Shown here: one piece after another, positions 10,754 to 19,506 of the stretch | Position numbering within the stretch: the first letter of the stretch is position 1 | Layout: every line of letters begins with the position of its first letter | NCBI RefSeq assembly: GCF_900102135.1 | Contig: NZ_FMVJ01000006.1 | Span: 62,001 to 126,000, forward strand | Reading direction: 5' to 3' | DNA: 64,000 nucleotides | Origin: Microvirga guangxiensis | GTDB lineage: Bacteria; Pseudomonadota; Alphaproteobacteria; Rhizobiales; Beijerinckiaceae | Notes under the pieces: model-generated | Seen by the model: only the letters and a program-made list of their open reading frames with translations | Told to the model about the DNA's origin: nothing | The model's database searches: none | Made by a program: the position numbers and the translations under genes

Positions 10754-12067
10754 ATGGCCGATGTGACTCTCATGAAGACACCGGCGGAAACCGCGCTGGT
10801 GCAGGCGTTCGAGAACGCCAGGACGATGCTTCCGGGCAACGCGGAATCGCGTGCGCAGGCCTTCGAGCAGTTCAATGCGCGCGGCCTTCCGCACCGTCGT
10901 GTGGAAGAGTTCAAGTACACGGATCTTCGCGCTCTCCTGCGTGAGGTTGCGCCTTTCGCGGGCGTGCCGACGGCAGAGGAAGCAAAGGCCGCGCTCGGCG
11001 GCTCCAAGGCGTTCGCCAATGTCGCCGCGCTCCAGGTGCCGTTCGTAAACGGCCACTTCGTGCGCGAAGCCGTGGACTTCGCCAATCTGCCGGAAGGCAT
11101 CGAGATCGTGCCGCTGCGCGAGGCTCTAGCCAGTGGCCATGAGTGGCTTGCGAAGCTCAGCCCGGTTCCGTGGGCAAGCGACAACCCGGTCTATCAGCTC
11201 AACACGTCCTTCATGGCCGATGGGGTGATGATCCGCGTTGCGGGCTCCGTCGAGACGCCGGTTCACCTGCGTTTCGTCACCGCTGCCGGCTCGGCGGTCG
11301 CCACGGCCACCCGCGTTCTTGTGGTGGTGGAGAATGACGCTTCCGTAACGCTCCTCGAGTCCCACGAGAGTGGCGATGGCGCGAACCACCAGCCGAACGA
11401 CGTCGTGGAGATGATCGCTGGCGACCGCACGAACGTGCAGCATGTTCGTTTGAACGCCGAAGGGGACAAGGCTCTTGCCCTGTCGACGCTGGCTGCGAAG
11501 ATCGGTGCGGAAGCAAACTTCAACAGCATCAACGTCGTGGCGGGCTCCGCCACCTCGCGCCATCAGGTCTATGCCATTCTCAATGGCGAGAACACGAACC
11601 TGCGGGTCAACGGCGCGACGATGCTGAAGGGCACGCAGCACAGCGATTCCACGCTGGTGGTCGAGCACAATGCTCTCCACTGCGAGAGCCGCGAGCTGTT
11701 CAAGACGGTCATCGACAACGAGGCCACCGGCGTCTTCCAGGGCAAGATCATCGTTCCTCATCATGCCCAGAAGACCGACGGCCGCATGATGTCGGCGGCG
11801 CTCCTCCTGGAGGAGGGCGGCTCGATGAACAACAAGCCGGAACTTGAAATCTTCGCTGACGACGTGCAGTGCGCCCACGGCGCCACCTGCGGTCAGCTCG
11901 ACGAGGATCTCCTGTTCTACCTCATGGCCCGCGGCCTTCCGAAGAAGGAAGCCGAGAGCCTGCTGGTCCAGGCCTTCCTCGGGGAGTCCATCGAGTTCGT
12001 GGAGAACGAGGATGCCCGCGAGGCTCTCGTTGCCACGGTCGAGGGCTGGCTGAAGGCCCGTTCGTAA
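10754..12067 (+). CDS. sufD: SufD, Fe-S cluster scaffold subunit
   Basis: The 437-residue protein is the SufD partner of SufB and SufC. It shows the family beta-helix pattern and the C-terminal block EIFADDVQCAHGATCGQLDED, followed by LFYLMARGLPKKEAESLLVQAF, both diagnostic of SufD. Length is normal. The N-terminal segment FNARGLPHRRVEEFKYTDLR is also typical. It begins 3 bp after sufC; a GAGG in the end of sufC can serve as ribosome binding site. Confidence 0.96.
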   Translation: MADVTLMKTPAETALVQAFENARTMLPGNAESRAQAFEQFNARGLPHRRVEEFKYTDLRALLREVAPFAGVPTAEEAKAALGGSKAFANVAALQVPFVNGHFVREAVDFANLPEGIEIVPLREALASGHEWLAKLSPVPWASDNPVYQLNTSFMADGVMIRVAGSVETPVHLRFVTAAGSAVATATRVLVVVENDASVTLLESHESGDGANHQPNDVVEMIAGDRTNVQHVRLNAEGDKALALSTLAAKIGAEANFNSINVVAGSATSRHQVYAILNGENTNLRVNGATMLKGTQHSDSTLVVEHNALHCESRELFKTVIDNEATGVFQGKIIVPHHAQKTDGRMMSAALLLEEGGSMNNKPELEIFADDVQCAHGATCGQLDEDLLFYLMARGLPKKEAESLLVQAFLGESIEFVENEDAREALVATVEGWLKARS

Positions 12068-12077
12068 CGTTCAAACT

Positions 12078-12106
12078 GTCATGGCCGGGCTCGTCCCGGC
12101 CGTGAC
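12078..12106. repeat. Short GC-rich palindrome after sufD
   Basis: GTCATGGCCGGG and CCCGGCCGTGAC form a 12-bp stem (one G-U pair) with a CTCGT loop, with no U-tract. It resembles the hairpin after the sufT-like gene (13834-13860) and belongs to the same class of intergenic palindrome. Confidence 0.7.
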
Positions 12107-12129
12107 GTTTCAAATTCACTGCTCTCATG

Positions 12130-12147
12130 CTGAGAAGCCTTCTTCTC
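12130..12147. repeat. Small inverted repeat just upstream of sufS
   Basis: TGAGAAG-CCTT-CTTCTCA is a perfect 7-bp inverted repeat ending one base before an alternative sufS start at 12149 and 28 bp before the preferred start at 12176. It could modulate translation of sufS or bind a regulator; no known consensus is matched. Confidence 0.4.
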
Positions 12148-12175
12148 AATGGCGAGGACAGAAGCAGGTAAGGCA

Positions 12176-13411
12176 ATGAATGCTCCTGTAAGGCCCTACG
12201 ACGTCGAAGCGATCCGGGCGCAGTTCCCGATCCTGAGCCAGCAGGTCTACGGCAAGCCGCTGGTCTATCTCGACAACGCCGCGTCGGCCCAGAAGCCGAA
12301 GGCGGTGATCGACGCCATGGTGAACGCCATGGAGACGGGCTACGCGAACGTGCATCGCGGCCTGCACTACATGGCCAATGTGGCGACCGAAGGCTTCGAG
12401 CGGGCGCGTGAGACGGCTCGCGAGTTCATCAATGCAGGCTCCATCGAAGAGATCGTCTTCACGAAATCGGCCACGGAAGCCTACAACCTCGTAGCGGATT
12501 CCTTCGGGCGCATGAATATCGGGGAGGGGGACGAGATCATCCTCTCCATCATGGAGCACCATTCCAACATCGTGCCCTGGCACTTCCTGCGCGAGCGGAA
12601 AGGCGCGGTGATCAAGTGGGCGCCGGTGGACGACGAGGGCAACTTCCTCGTGGAGGAGTTCGAGAAGCTCTTCTCGCCGCGTACGAAGATCGTCGCCATG
12701 ACGCACATGTCCAATGTGCTCGGCACCGTGACGCCGATGAAGGAGATCATCCGCATCGCCCATGCTCACGGCGTGCCAGTGCTGGTGGACGGAGCGCAGG
12801 GTGCGGTGCACCTCGATGTGGACGTGCGCGATCTCGATGCGGATTTCTACGTGTTCACCGGACACAAGGTCTATGGGCCGACCGGTATCGGGGTTCTCTA
12901 CGGCAAGCGCGAGCTTCTCGAGAAAATGCCGCCTTACCAGGGCGGCGGCGAGATGATCCACGAGGTCCGCGAGGACGCCATCACCTACAACGATCCGCCG
13001 CATCGTTTCGAGGCCGGCACGCCCGCGATCCTGGAAGCCATCGGCCTTGATGCGGCGTTGCGCTTCATGATGAGTATCGGCCGCGAGAACATCCGCGCTC
13101 ATGAGGAGACCCTGTCGGCTTATGCCCATGAGCGCCTGCGGGCCATGAACTCCATCCGCATCATTGGCCAGGCTAGGGGCAAGGGCGCGATCATCGCCTT
13201 CGAGATGAAGAACGCCCATGCCCATGACGTGGCCACCATCATCGACCGTCAGGGCGTGGCAGTCCGGGCAGGCACCCATTGCGCCATGCCCCTCTTGAAC
13301 CGCTTCGGAGCAACCTCCACCTGCCGTGCATCATTCGGCCTCTACAACACGATGGAAGAAGTCGATAAGCTGGCGGACGCCTTGCAGAAGGCGGAAGCCC
13401 TGTTTGCCTGA
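12176..13411 (+). CDS. sufS: SufS, group II cysteine desulfurase
   Basis: The 411-residue PLP enzyme supplies sulfur to the SUF scaffold. The PLP lysine is Lys231 in TGHKVYGPTG and the catalytic cysteine is Cys369 in VRAGTHCAMPL, the short-loop arrangement of SufS/CsdA enzymes. I chose ATG 12176 (protein starting MNAPVRPYDV), with AGGTAAGG upstream, over ATG 12149, which adds nine unconserved residues. No sufE or sufU is present in the window, so the sulfur-transfer partner is encoded elsewhere. It is the second cysteine desulfurase in this operon. Confidence 0.95.
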   Translation: MNAPVRPYDVEAIRAQFPILSQQVYGKPLVYLDNAASAQKPKAVIDAMVNAMETGYANVHRGLHYMANVATEGFERARETAREFINAGSIEEIVFTKSATEAYNLVADSFGRMNIGEGDEIILSIMEHHSNIVPWHFLRERKGAVIKWAPVDDEGNFLVEEFEKLFSPRTKIVAMTHMSNVLGTVTPMKEIIRIAHAHGVPVLVDGAQGAVHLDVDVRDLDADFYVFTGHKVYGPTGIGVLYGKRELLEKMPPYQGGGEMIHEVREDAITYNDPPHRFEAGTPAILEAIGLDAALRFMMSIGRENIRAHEETLSAYAHERLRAMNSIRIIGQARGKGAIIAFEMKNAHAHDVATIIDRQGVAVRAGTHCAMPLLNRFGATSTCRASFGLYNTMEEVDKLADALQKAEALFA

Positions 13412-13422
13412 AGGATAGACCT

Positions 13423-13806
13423 GTGAACGATCAATCTCCCATCCAAGACGCGCCCAATGCGCCGCAGGTATCGCCCGGCTCAGGGATCCCGCCGGAAGAG
13501 CTGGACCGTATGACCGACGATATCATCGGGGCCCTCAAGACCGTCTACGACCCGGAAATCCCGGTCGACATCTATGAGCTTGGCCTGATCTACCGCGTCG
13601 ATATCGATGACAACCGCAATGTGGCCATCGACATGACCCTGACCGCTCCGGGCTGCCCTGTCGCCGGTGAGATGCCGGGTTGGGTCGAGGATGCAGTCGG
13701 CGCCGTGCCCGGCGTCCAGAGCGTCAAGGCAAGCATCGTGTTCGATCCGCCATGGGACCAGAGCCGCATGTCCGACGAAGCGCGTGTCGCGCTCGACATG
13801 TGGTAA
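13423..13806 (+). CDS. sufT: SufT-like DUF59/MIP18-family Fe-S maturation protein
   Basis: The 127-residue protein consists of a disordered 20-residue N-terminus and a DUF59 domain: DIIGALKTVYDPEIPVDIYE, then LTAPGCPVAGEMPG with the family cysteine, and VFDPPWDQSRMSDEARVALD at the end. In other bacteria SufT-type proteins help mature Fe-S proteins. The start is GTG at 13423, 11 bp after sufS. It is the last gene of the forward block before the antiporter gene on the other strand. Confidence 0.9.
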   Translation: MNDQSPIQDAPNAPQVSPGSGIPPEELDRMTDDIIGALKTVYDPEIPVDIYELGLIYRVDIDDNRNVAIDMTLTAPGCPVAGEMPGWVEDAVGAVPGVQSVKASIVFDPPWDQSRMSDEARVALDMW

Positions 13807-13833
13807 GGCTCCCATCTTATCGAAAAGATCTCT

Positions 13834-13860
13834 CAATGGCCGGGCTTGTTCCGGCCATTG
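13834..13860. repeat. GC-rich palindrome after the sufT-like gene
   Basis: CAATGGCCGG / CCGGCCATTG is a perfect 10-bp stem with a 7-base loop. It is near-identical in stem to the one after sufD. It lies between the ends of the SUF block and the convergent antiporter gene and may slow transcription, although no U-tract follows. Confidence 0.7.
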
Positions 13861-13950
13861 GCATTTCTGAAGCATGGCGGATGCGCGGCAGAAATCATTC
13901 CGCACCAAGTCGGCGCAGGCTCCCCGGACATGCTTCGCTGCGGATTGACC

Positions 13951-15810
13951 TCATTGCGCTGTATCGCTCGCCGGCTGACTCAATGGCCGCTCAATCTTAA
14001 GCCCATCGCCTGAGCGATCAGCTTCGGCATTCGGCTCTAGCACGCCTGTCGTCTCTCCGGCCGCAAGCACCTCGCCCATCTCAGCTGCTGGTTCTACCGA
14101 TTCAATTACGGGTCCGCGCACGGCCTCCGGTACGTCAGCAATCATGGCTCTGGCAATTTCCTGCTCGGCCATCACCACCTTGGTGGCGCCGAACTTTTCC
14201 ACGTGCTCTTCCTGGGCGGCGGAGTGAACTCGCACGATGATCGGCAGGTCCGGGTTCTGTTTGCGCCCCTGCTCGACGATCTGGCCGCTCTCGAAGGCAT
14301 CTGGAATGGCCACAAGAAGGCAGCGCGCCTCCTTGAGATTCGCTGCCGTCGCAATCTCCGGATCGGCGGCGTTGCCGATCAGAACGGCGGCGTCCTCGCT
14401 CGAGAGGTCGGCAACCTGAGTCTTGTTGGCCTCGATCACCAGGAAGGGCGTGCCGGTGGAGGCGAGTTTCTGGGTAATGAACTTACCCACGCGGCCATGC
14501 CCCACGAGTACGACATGGTCCTTCAGCGTCGTCACCGGCAGAGGCTCCCGCACAATGGAAGGGGGCGGCTCGGGCATCTCGACAACAGCAGCCTCGGCCT
14601 CCGGCAATTTCTCCATCTTGGCTGCCTCGCGCTTTGCGAACCAGCGGTCGAGCAGGGTGAACAGAAACGGGTTGACCATGATGGAGAGAATGGCGCCTGC
14701 GAGGATCAGGTCGCGACCCTCGTCCGGAAGGATCTTCAACGCGACGCCGAGGCCGGCCAGGATGAAGGAGAACTCGCCGATCTGCGCCAGGCTGGCGGCG
14801 ATGGTCAGCGCAGTCGTGTCAGGATGACGGAAGAGGCGGACGATCCCGTAGGCCGCCACGGACTTGCCGACGACGATGATCAGGAAGGTGGCGAGCACCG
14901 GCCCGAAATCGTTCACCAGGATCATCGGATCGAACAGCATGCCGACCGAGACGAAGAACAGGACCGCGAAGGCATCACGCAAGGGAAGTGTTTCTGACGC
15001 CGCCTGATGGCTCAGCTCGGATTCGCTGAGCACCATGCCCGCGAAGAAGGCGCCAAGCGCAAAGGACACGCCGAACAGTTCGGCCGCGGCAAAGGCCGTG
15101 CCCAGCGAAATGGCAAGGACCGAGAGGCGGAACAGCTCTCGCGAGCCTGTATGGGCGACGTAATGCAGAATCCACGGAATGACGCGACGGCCGACGACCA
15201 GCATGATCGCCAGGAAGGCAACGACCTTGCCGAGGGTGAGGCCCAGCGAGAGCACGATGCTTTCCATATCCGCCGTGGCGCTTGCGGTCGCATTGGCGAA
15301 GGCCGGCAGAAGCACCAGGGTCAGCACCATGGCGAGGTCTTCGACGATCAGCCAGCCGACGGCGATATGGCCGCGCTCCGTCTCGACAAGCCTGCGCTCC
15401 TGAAGGGCGCGCAGAAGCACGACCGTACTCGCCACCGAAAGCGCAAGGCCGAACACGATGCCAGCTGCGAGCGTCCAGCCCATCAGCCAGGCGAGGCCTA
15501 AACCGAGCAGTGTGGCGCTGGCGATCTGCACCACGGCGCCAGGAACGGCGATGGCTTTGACCGACAGAAGATCCTTCAGGGAAAAGTGAAGGCCCACCCC
15601 GAACATCAGCAGGATTACGCCGATTTCCGCGAGCTGGTTGGCTATGCCCTGATCGGCCACATAGCCAGGAGTGAATGGGCCGACGAGAACGCCTGCAAGG
15701 AGATAGCCGACGAGGGGCGAGACGCGGAGGCGTTGTGCAGCCGCACCGAAAACAAATGCCAGAACCAGGCCGACGACAATGGTCGAGATCAGCGGCATGT
15801 GATGCGGCAT
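13951..15810 (-). CDS. CPA2-family cation:proton antiporter with TrkA-N domain (YbaL-like)
   Basis: The 619-residue inner-membrane protein has about 12 transmembrane segments in residues 1-385, opening with the YbaL/KefB-type sequence VGYLLAGVLVGPFTPG and EIGVILLMFGVGLHFSLKDL. A Rossmann-type TrkA-N (RCK) domain follows from about residue 430 (VVLVGHGRVGKFI), which would sense NAD(H) or similar nucleotides. The last 80 residues are acidic and probably disordered. It likely exchanges K+ or Na+ for protons. It sits head-to-tail against the SUF block and separates sufA from the other SUF genes. Confidence 0.92.
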   Translation of the reverse strand: MPHHMPLISTIVVGLVLAFVFGAAAQRLRVSPLVGYLLAGVLVGPFTPGYVADQGIANQLAEIGVILLMFGVGLHFSLKDLLSVKAIAVPGAVVQIASATLLGLGLAWLMGWTLAAGIVFGLALSVASTVVLLRALQERRLVETERGHIAVGWLIVEDLAMVLTLVLLPAFANATASATADMESIVLSLGLTLGKVVAFLAIMLVVGRRVIPWILHYVAHTGSRELFRLSVLAISLGTAFAAAELFGVSFALGAFFAGMVLSESELSHQAASETLPLRDAFAVLFFVSVGMLFDPMILVNDFGPVLATFLIIVVGKSVAAYGIVRLFRHPDTTALTIAASLAQIGEFSFILAGLGVALKILPDEGRDLILAGAILSIMVNPFLFTLLDRWFAKREAAKMEKLPEAEAAVVEMPEPPPSIVREPLPVTTLKDHVVLVGHGRVGKFITQKLASTGTPFLVIEANKTQVADLSSEDAAVLIGNAADPEIATAANLKEARCLLVAIPDAFESGQIVEQGRKQNPDLPIIVRVHSAAQEEHVEKFGATKVVMAEQEIARAMIADVPEAVRGPVIESVEPAAEMGEVLAAGETTGVLEPNAEADRSGDGLKIERPLSQPASDTAQ

Positions 15811-15985
15811 CTGTTCTCCTTAAGATGGGTAAGCTGTCCTCTGGAAGGTTCTCCCGATATGAGGCAGCTGAGCCATAGGCACAACCCCGAGATGGCCTCG
15901 ACGTTTGCGTTTTCATCTCTTATCTATGACTTGATCACACTCGTTCTGCCCGGGCCTTGAACCCGGCTGCCAGGAGAGAAGGCCA

Positions 15986-16366
15986 ATGGCTCTACCCGGT
16001 TTCAAGGTCGTGACCTTGACCGACGCGGCGGCAAACCGCGTCAAGGACATCATCGCAAAGGCCGACAAGCCCATCGTCGGCGTCCGCGTGGGCGTGAAGA
16101 ACGGCGGCTGCGCCGGCATGTCCTACACCATGGAATACGCGGAAAACGTCAATCCCCTCGACGAGGTCGTGGAGGATAAGGGCGTGACCGTGCTCATCGA
16201 TCCGAAGGCCGTGCTGTTCCTGCTCGGCACGGAAATGGACTTCCAGACGACGAAGATGTCGTCCCAGTTCGTGTTCAACAATCCGAACCAGACCTCGGCC
16301 TGCGGCTGCGGCGAATCCGTCGCGATTACGCCCGCCACGCCTCCTGCGCTCCACACCGCTGGCTGA
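15986..16366 (+). CDS. sufA: SufA/IscA-type Fe-S carrier protein
   Basis: The 126-residue A-type carrier has the three conserved cysteines: Cys42 in KNGGCAGMSY and the C-x-C pair Cys106/Cys108 in SACGCGESV. It accepts clusters from SufBCD and passes them to apoproteins. The ATG is preceded by AGGAGAGAAGG. Although part of the SUF system, it is cut off from sufBCDS by an oppositely oriented antiporter gene, so it needs its own promoter; I see no perfect Irr box in the 175-bp upstream gap, only a small CCGGG/CCCGG hairpin at 15950-15966. Confidence 0.95.
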   Translation: MALPGFKVVTLTDAAANRVKDIIAKADKPIVGVRVGVKNGGCAGMSYTMEYAENVNPLDEVVEDKGVTVLIDPKAVLFLLGTEMDFQTTKMSSQFVFNNPNQTSACGCGESVAITPATPPALHTAG

Positions 16367-16371
16367 CGCCG

Positions 16372-16764
16372 ATGGATGCCGAGGCCATACGCGAAATCCT
16401 TTCGACGTTCGGTCCGGTTCAGATCCGGCGCATGTTCGGCGGGCAGGGGATCTATCGGGATGGCCTGATGTTCGCCCTCGAAGCTTCTGGGGAGCTCTAT
16501 CTCAAGGCCGATCGGGAGAGTGAGGGCAGGTTTCGCGAGCTCGGCTCACGGCCCTTCGCCTATGCGGCGAAGGATGGCAGAACCACGGTCATGAGCTATT
16601 GGCTGATGCCAGAGTCGGCGCTGGACGATCCTGATGAAGCCGCTGAACTGGCCCGCATGGCATTTCATGCGGCGCTGCGGGCAAAAGCCGCCAAGCTCCA
16701 GAAGACGAAAAAGCCTTCACCTGCCCGTAAGGCTCGGAAATCCGTTTCCGAGCCTGCGCTTTGA
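16372..16764 (+). CDS. TfoX N-terminal-domain protein
   Basis: The 130-residue protein is a stand-alone TfoX/Sxy N-terminal domain (FGPVQIRRMFGGQGIYRDGLMFAL, then LYLKADRES and TTVMSYWLMPESAL) followed by a basic Ala/Lys-rich tail. Members with only this domain occur widely outside naturally competent bacteria and have no settled function. It begins 5 bp after the sufA stop, so the two are probably co-transcribed. Confidence 0.85.
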   Translation: MDAEAIREILSTFGPVQIRRMFGGQGIYRDGLMFALEASGELYLKADRESEGRFRELGSRPFAYAAKDGRTTVMSYWLMPESALDDPDEAAELARMAFHAALRAKAAKLQKTKKPSPARKARKSVSEPAL

Positions 16765-16849
16765 TCATCTGAAGAAAATACTCTGACCCTTCGGAAAGCG
16801 AGCGAAATCGCTCTTCTGGTAGGGCTCACACGGCTTGACGGCGGGGCCT

Positions 16850-18322
16850 TTAGGACTTCTTGACCGGGACCGGCCGCATCAGGAAGGCCGGCACGTGGTC
16901 GCCGAGCCCTTTGACGGGAGTATCGTCATCGTCGCGGCGCGAAGGACGGTTCTGGTTCCCCTTGGAGGGCGAGCGCTCGCGTTGCGCGGAACGGGGCTTG
17001 CGGGCCTCCTGCTCCGGCTGAGGCGCCGGGGCTGCCTGGACAGGTGCCACTTCCTCGCGTGCCTCTTCGCTCTTTGAGCGCTGTCGGTCACCCGAACGTA
17101 CCTTGACCTTGCGGCTGCGGGAGGACCGTTCCTCGCCCCGCCCGCCGCGTCCGCTGCGTCCGCGAGAGGATGAGCCTTCCGAGGGCGGAAGCTCGGCGAG
17201 GGTAGGGCCTTCCCACTCGACCGGGGTTTCGATCAGCTTCTCGATGGCGGCCAGCGACTTCTCGTCACCAGGGCCCACGAGCGTGAAGGAGTGACCGATG
17301 CGGCCTGCGCGGCCCGTGCGGCCGATGCGGTGGACGTAATCCTCCGCATGGTGCGGTATGTCGTAATTGAACACGTGGCTGACCGACGGGATGTCGAGCC
17401 CGCGGGCTGCGACATCGCTCGCCACCAGGATGGGCATCTCGCCGCTGCGGAAGCTGTCGAGAGCTGCCATGCGCGCGTGCTGATCCATGTCGCCATGAAG
17501 GGCAACGGCTGCAAAGCCATGCTTCTGCAGGGAGCGATGCAGCACCGCCACGTCGCGCTTCCGGTTGCAGAATACGACCGCGTTCTTCAGGTCTGTAGCG
17601 TTGCGGATCAAGCCGCGCAGCGTCTCGCGCTTCTCATAATCCTGGCGGCCCGTCGCCACGAGGCGCTGGGTGATCGTAGCCGCTGTCGAGGCGGCGCGGG
17701 CGACTTCCACTTTCACTGGATTGTGAAGGAAAGCATCGGCGAGACGTTGGATCTCCGGCGGCATGGTGGCGGAGAAGAACAGCGTCTGGCGCGTGAACGG
17801 CACCAGTTTCACGATGCGCTCGATGTCCGGGATGAACCCCATGTCGAGCATGCGGTCTGCCTCGTCGATCACGAGGAGTTCCACGCCGGTAAGGAGCAGC
17901 TTGCCGCGCTCGAAGTGATCGAGCAGGCGGCCGGGGGTGGCAATCAGCACGTCCACCCCGCGGGTGATCTTGGCATCCTGGTCGCCGAAGGACACGCCAC
18001 CGATCAGGAGGGCCACGGAGAGCTTGTGGTTGATGCCGTACTTGTCGAAGTTGTCCTGGACCTGGGCCGCCAGTTCGCGGGTCGGTTCGAGGATCAGCGT
18101 GCGAGGCATGCGTGCCCGGGCACGGCCATGCTCAAGCAGGGTAAGCATGGGTAGCGTGAAGGCGGCCGTCTTGCCGGTGCCGGTCTGGGCAATGCCGAGA
18201 ACGTCCTTGCGGGCAAGCACATGGGGAATGGCTTGGGCCTGGATCGGTGTCGGCTCCGTATAACCGGAAGCGGCGACGGCCTGCTGTACTTTATCGCTAA
18301 GTCCGAGTTCGGCGAAGGACAT
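16850..18322 (-). CDS. rhlE: DEAD-box RNA helicase, RhlE type
   Basis: The 490-residue helicase carries the Q motif (PTPIQAQAI), motif I AQTGTGKT (residues 45-52), motif II DEAD in VIDEADRMLDMGF, motif III SAT and motif VI HRIGRTGRAG. The last 120 residues are a low-complexity Arg/Ser/Lys/Glu-rich tail with SRGRSGRGGRGEE, typical for RhlE and able to bind RNA nonspecifically. RhlE helicases act in ribosome assembly and RNA turnover, often in cold adaptation. Confidence 0.94.
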   Translation of the reverse strand: MSFAELGLSDKVQQAVAASGYTEPTPIQAQAIPHVLARKDVLGIAQTGTGKTAAFTLPMLTLLEHGRARARMPRTLILEPTRELAAQVQDNFDKYGINHKLSVALLIGGVSFGDQDAKITRGVDVLIATPGRLLDHFERGKLLLTGVELLVIDEADRMLDMGFIPDIERIVKLVPFTRQTLFFSATMPPEIQRLADAFLHNPVKVEVARAASTAATITQRLVATGRQDYEKRETLRGLIRNATDLKNAVVFCNRKRDVAVLHRSLQKHGFAAVALHGDMDQHARMAALDSFRSGEMPILVASDVAARGLDIPSVSHVFNYDIPHHAEDYVHRIGRTGRAGRIGHSFTLVGPGDEKSLAAIEKLIETPVEWEGPTLAELPPSEGSSSRGRSGRGGRGEERSSRSRKVKVRSGDRQRSKSEEAREEVAPVQAAPAPQPEQEARKPRSAQRERSPSKGNQNRPSRRDDDDTPVKGLGDHVPAFLMRPVPVKKS

Positions 18323-18415
18323 GAATCTCTATAACCGTTAGGGCAGGGTGCGCTTTAAAGTGTTGGCCGCGCTCTACGGCAACTAACAGGCGCGAGACTG
18401 GTTTCACCTGAGGCT

Positions 18416-18483
18416 CTTGCTCAAGTTAAGGTGTGGCGGGACCATAGGACAAGCTATCAGCTTGTCAATACAAGCAAACTTGT
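18416..18483. promoter_or_regulatory. Cluster of CTTG/CAAG palindromes upstream of a hydrolase gene
   Basis: Three inverted repeats lie within 68 bp: CTTG-CT-CAAG (18416-18425), GACAAGCT-ATC-AGCTTGTC (18448-18466, perfect 8-bp arms) and ACAAG-CAAA-CTTGT (18470-18483). All share the ACAAG/CTTGT core, and the last ends 15 bp before the start codon of the alpha/beta hydrolase. They look like an operator array for an unknown regulator acting on that gene or on rhlE. Confidence 0.45.
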
Positions 18484-18498
18484 GAGGGAAAGAGGATT

Positions 18499-19197
18499 AT
18501 GGCCGAAACGCTGGTTCTGGTTCCGGGTCTTGCCTGCACGGCGCGTCTGTTCGAGGCGCAGATCGATGCCTTGTCCAGCAGCAGGAACATTGTCGTTGCC
18601 GACCACACCAAGGATGATTCGATCTCCGGAATCGCGGCCCGCCTCCTGAAGAATGCGCCGGAGCGGTTTTCCCTCGCCGGGCTCTCCATGGGCGGATACG
18701 TGGCCCTTGAAGTCATGCGCCAGGCTCCCGAGCGCGTTCAGCGGCTGGCTCTTCTCGATACGAGCGCCCGCCCCGACACGTCGGAGGCAAGCCAGGATCG
18801 AGAGCGCCTGATCGCTATTGCGCAGGCAGGCCGCTTCGAGGACGTCTTCCCGATGGCCTGGGCCCGCCTCGTGCATCCTGATCGCCAGTCCGACAAGGCG
18901 CTGCAGGAGGTGGTTTTCGGCATGATGCGGGAAACCGGGCCAGAGGCTTACGCCCGGCAGCAGCGTGCCATCATGGGGCGCGCCGATTCCCGGCCGCTGC
19001 TCCCTGGCATCGAAATTCCGACTTTGGTTCTCGTTGGCGAGGGCGATGTCATCACGCCTCCGGAGATCGCTCGGGAAATGGCGGAGATGATCGAGTGGGC
19101 CTCCCTGGTGGTGATTCCCGAGTCTGGGCACACATCCACTCTGGAGCAGCCAGAACGGGTAGCCCATGCCCTCAAGCTGTGGCTCGAAGAGGGCTGA
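18499..19197 (+). CDS. Alpha/beta hydrolase
   Basis: The 232-residue protein has the nucleophile elbow GLSMG with Ser63, an oxyanion region LVPGLACTARLFEAQ, a likely acid Asp in GEGDVITPPE and a catalytic-type His in PESGHTSTLEQPE. This is a classic small esterase/hydrolase layout without a signal peptide. The substrate cannot be deduced. Its upstream region carries palindromic CTTG/CAAG sites, suggesting specific regulation. Confidence 0.88.
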   Translation: MAETLVLVPGLACTARLFEAQIDALSSSRNIVVADHTKDDSISGIAARLLKNAPERFSLAGLSMGGYVALEVMRQAPERVQRLALLDTSARPDTSEASQDRERLIAIAQAGRFEDVFPMAWARLVHPDRQSDKALQEVVFGMMRETGPEAYARQQRAIMGRADSRPLLPGIEIPTLVLVGEGDVITPPEIAREMAEMIEWASLVVIPESGHTSTLEQPERVAHALKLWLEEG

Positions 19198-19506
19198 TCC
19201 AGCTACCGGAGAGACATTCCCTTTCGGCATGGTCAATGAATTGTTACCGGCTCCAGCCAGCCGATCCCAGGTTCGGCTGACGGTGTGTGATCAAGAAAAA
19301 ATCAGTAAAATCAATAAACTAATTGTTGGGCGGGTGCTTTGCGTTTTCCGTGGCGTCTATCGTCGACCTACTTTCTGTCGCCCCCGTCCTGGTTGTCAGC
19401 CGGCCCAGACCAGCTTCGCTTGTTAAGTGTTGCGCGAAAGTGACAGACGTTCCGAGAGGGCTTCGCTACAAGCCGGGCATAGCCTTCTTTTTGAATGGAT
19501 AAACAA
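19198..19506. other. Intergenic region upstream of the outer membrane protein gene
   Basis: About 309 bp with no supported gene. The first part is AT-richer than its surroundings (around 19285-19325), suggesting that the promoter lies there and that the outer membrane protein mRNA has a long leader. I see no RNA gene or strong hairpin. Confidence 0.5.

Noticed and set aside
14203..14997. Forward 264-codon frame within the antiporter gene
   Set aside because: Shadow of the antiporter in a GC-rich region; the minus-strand protein has clear family motifs.
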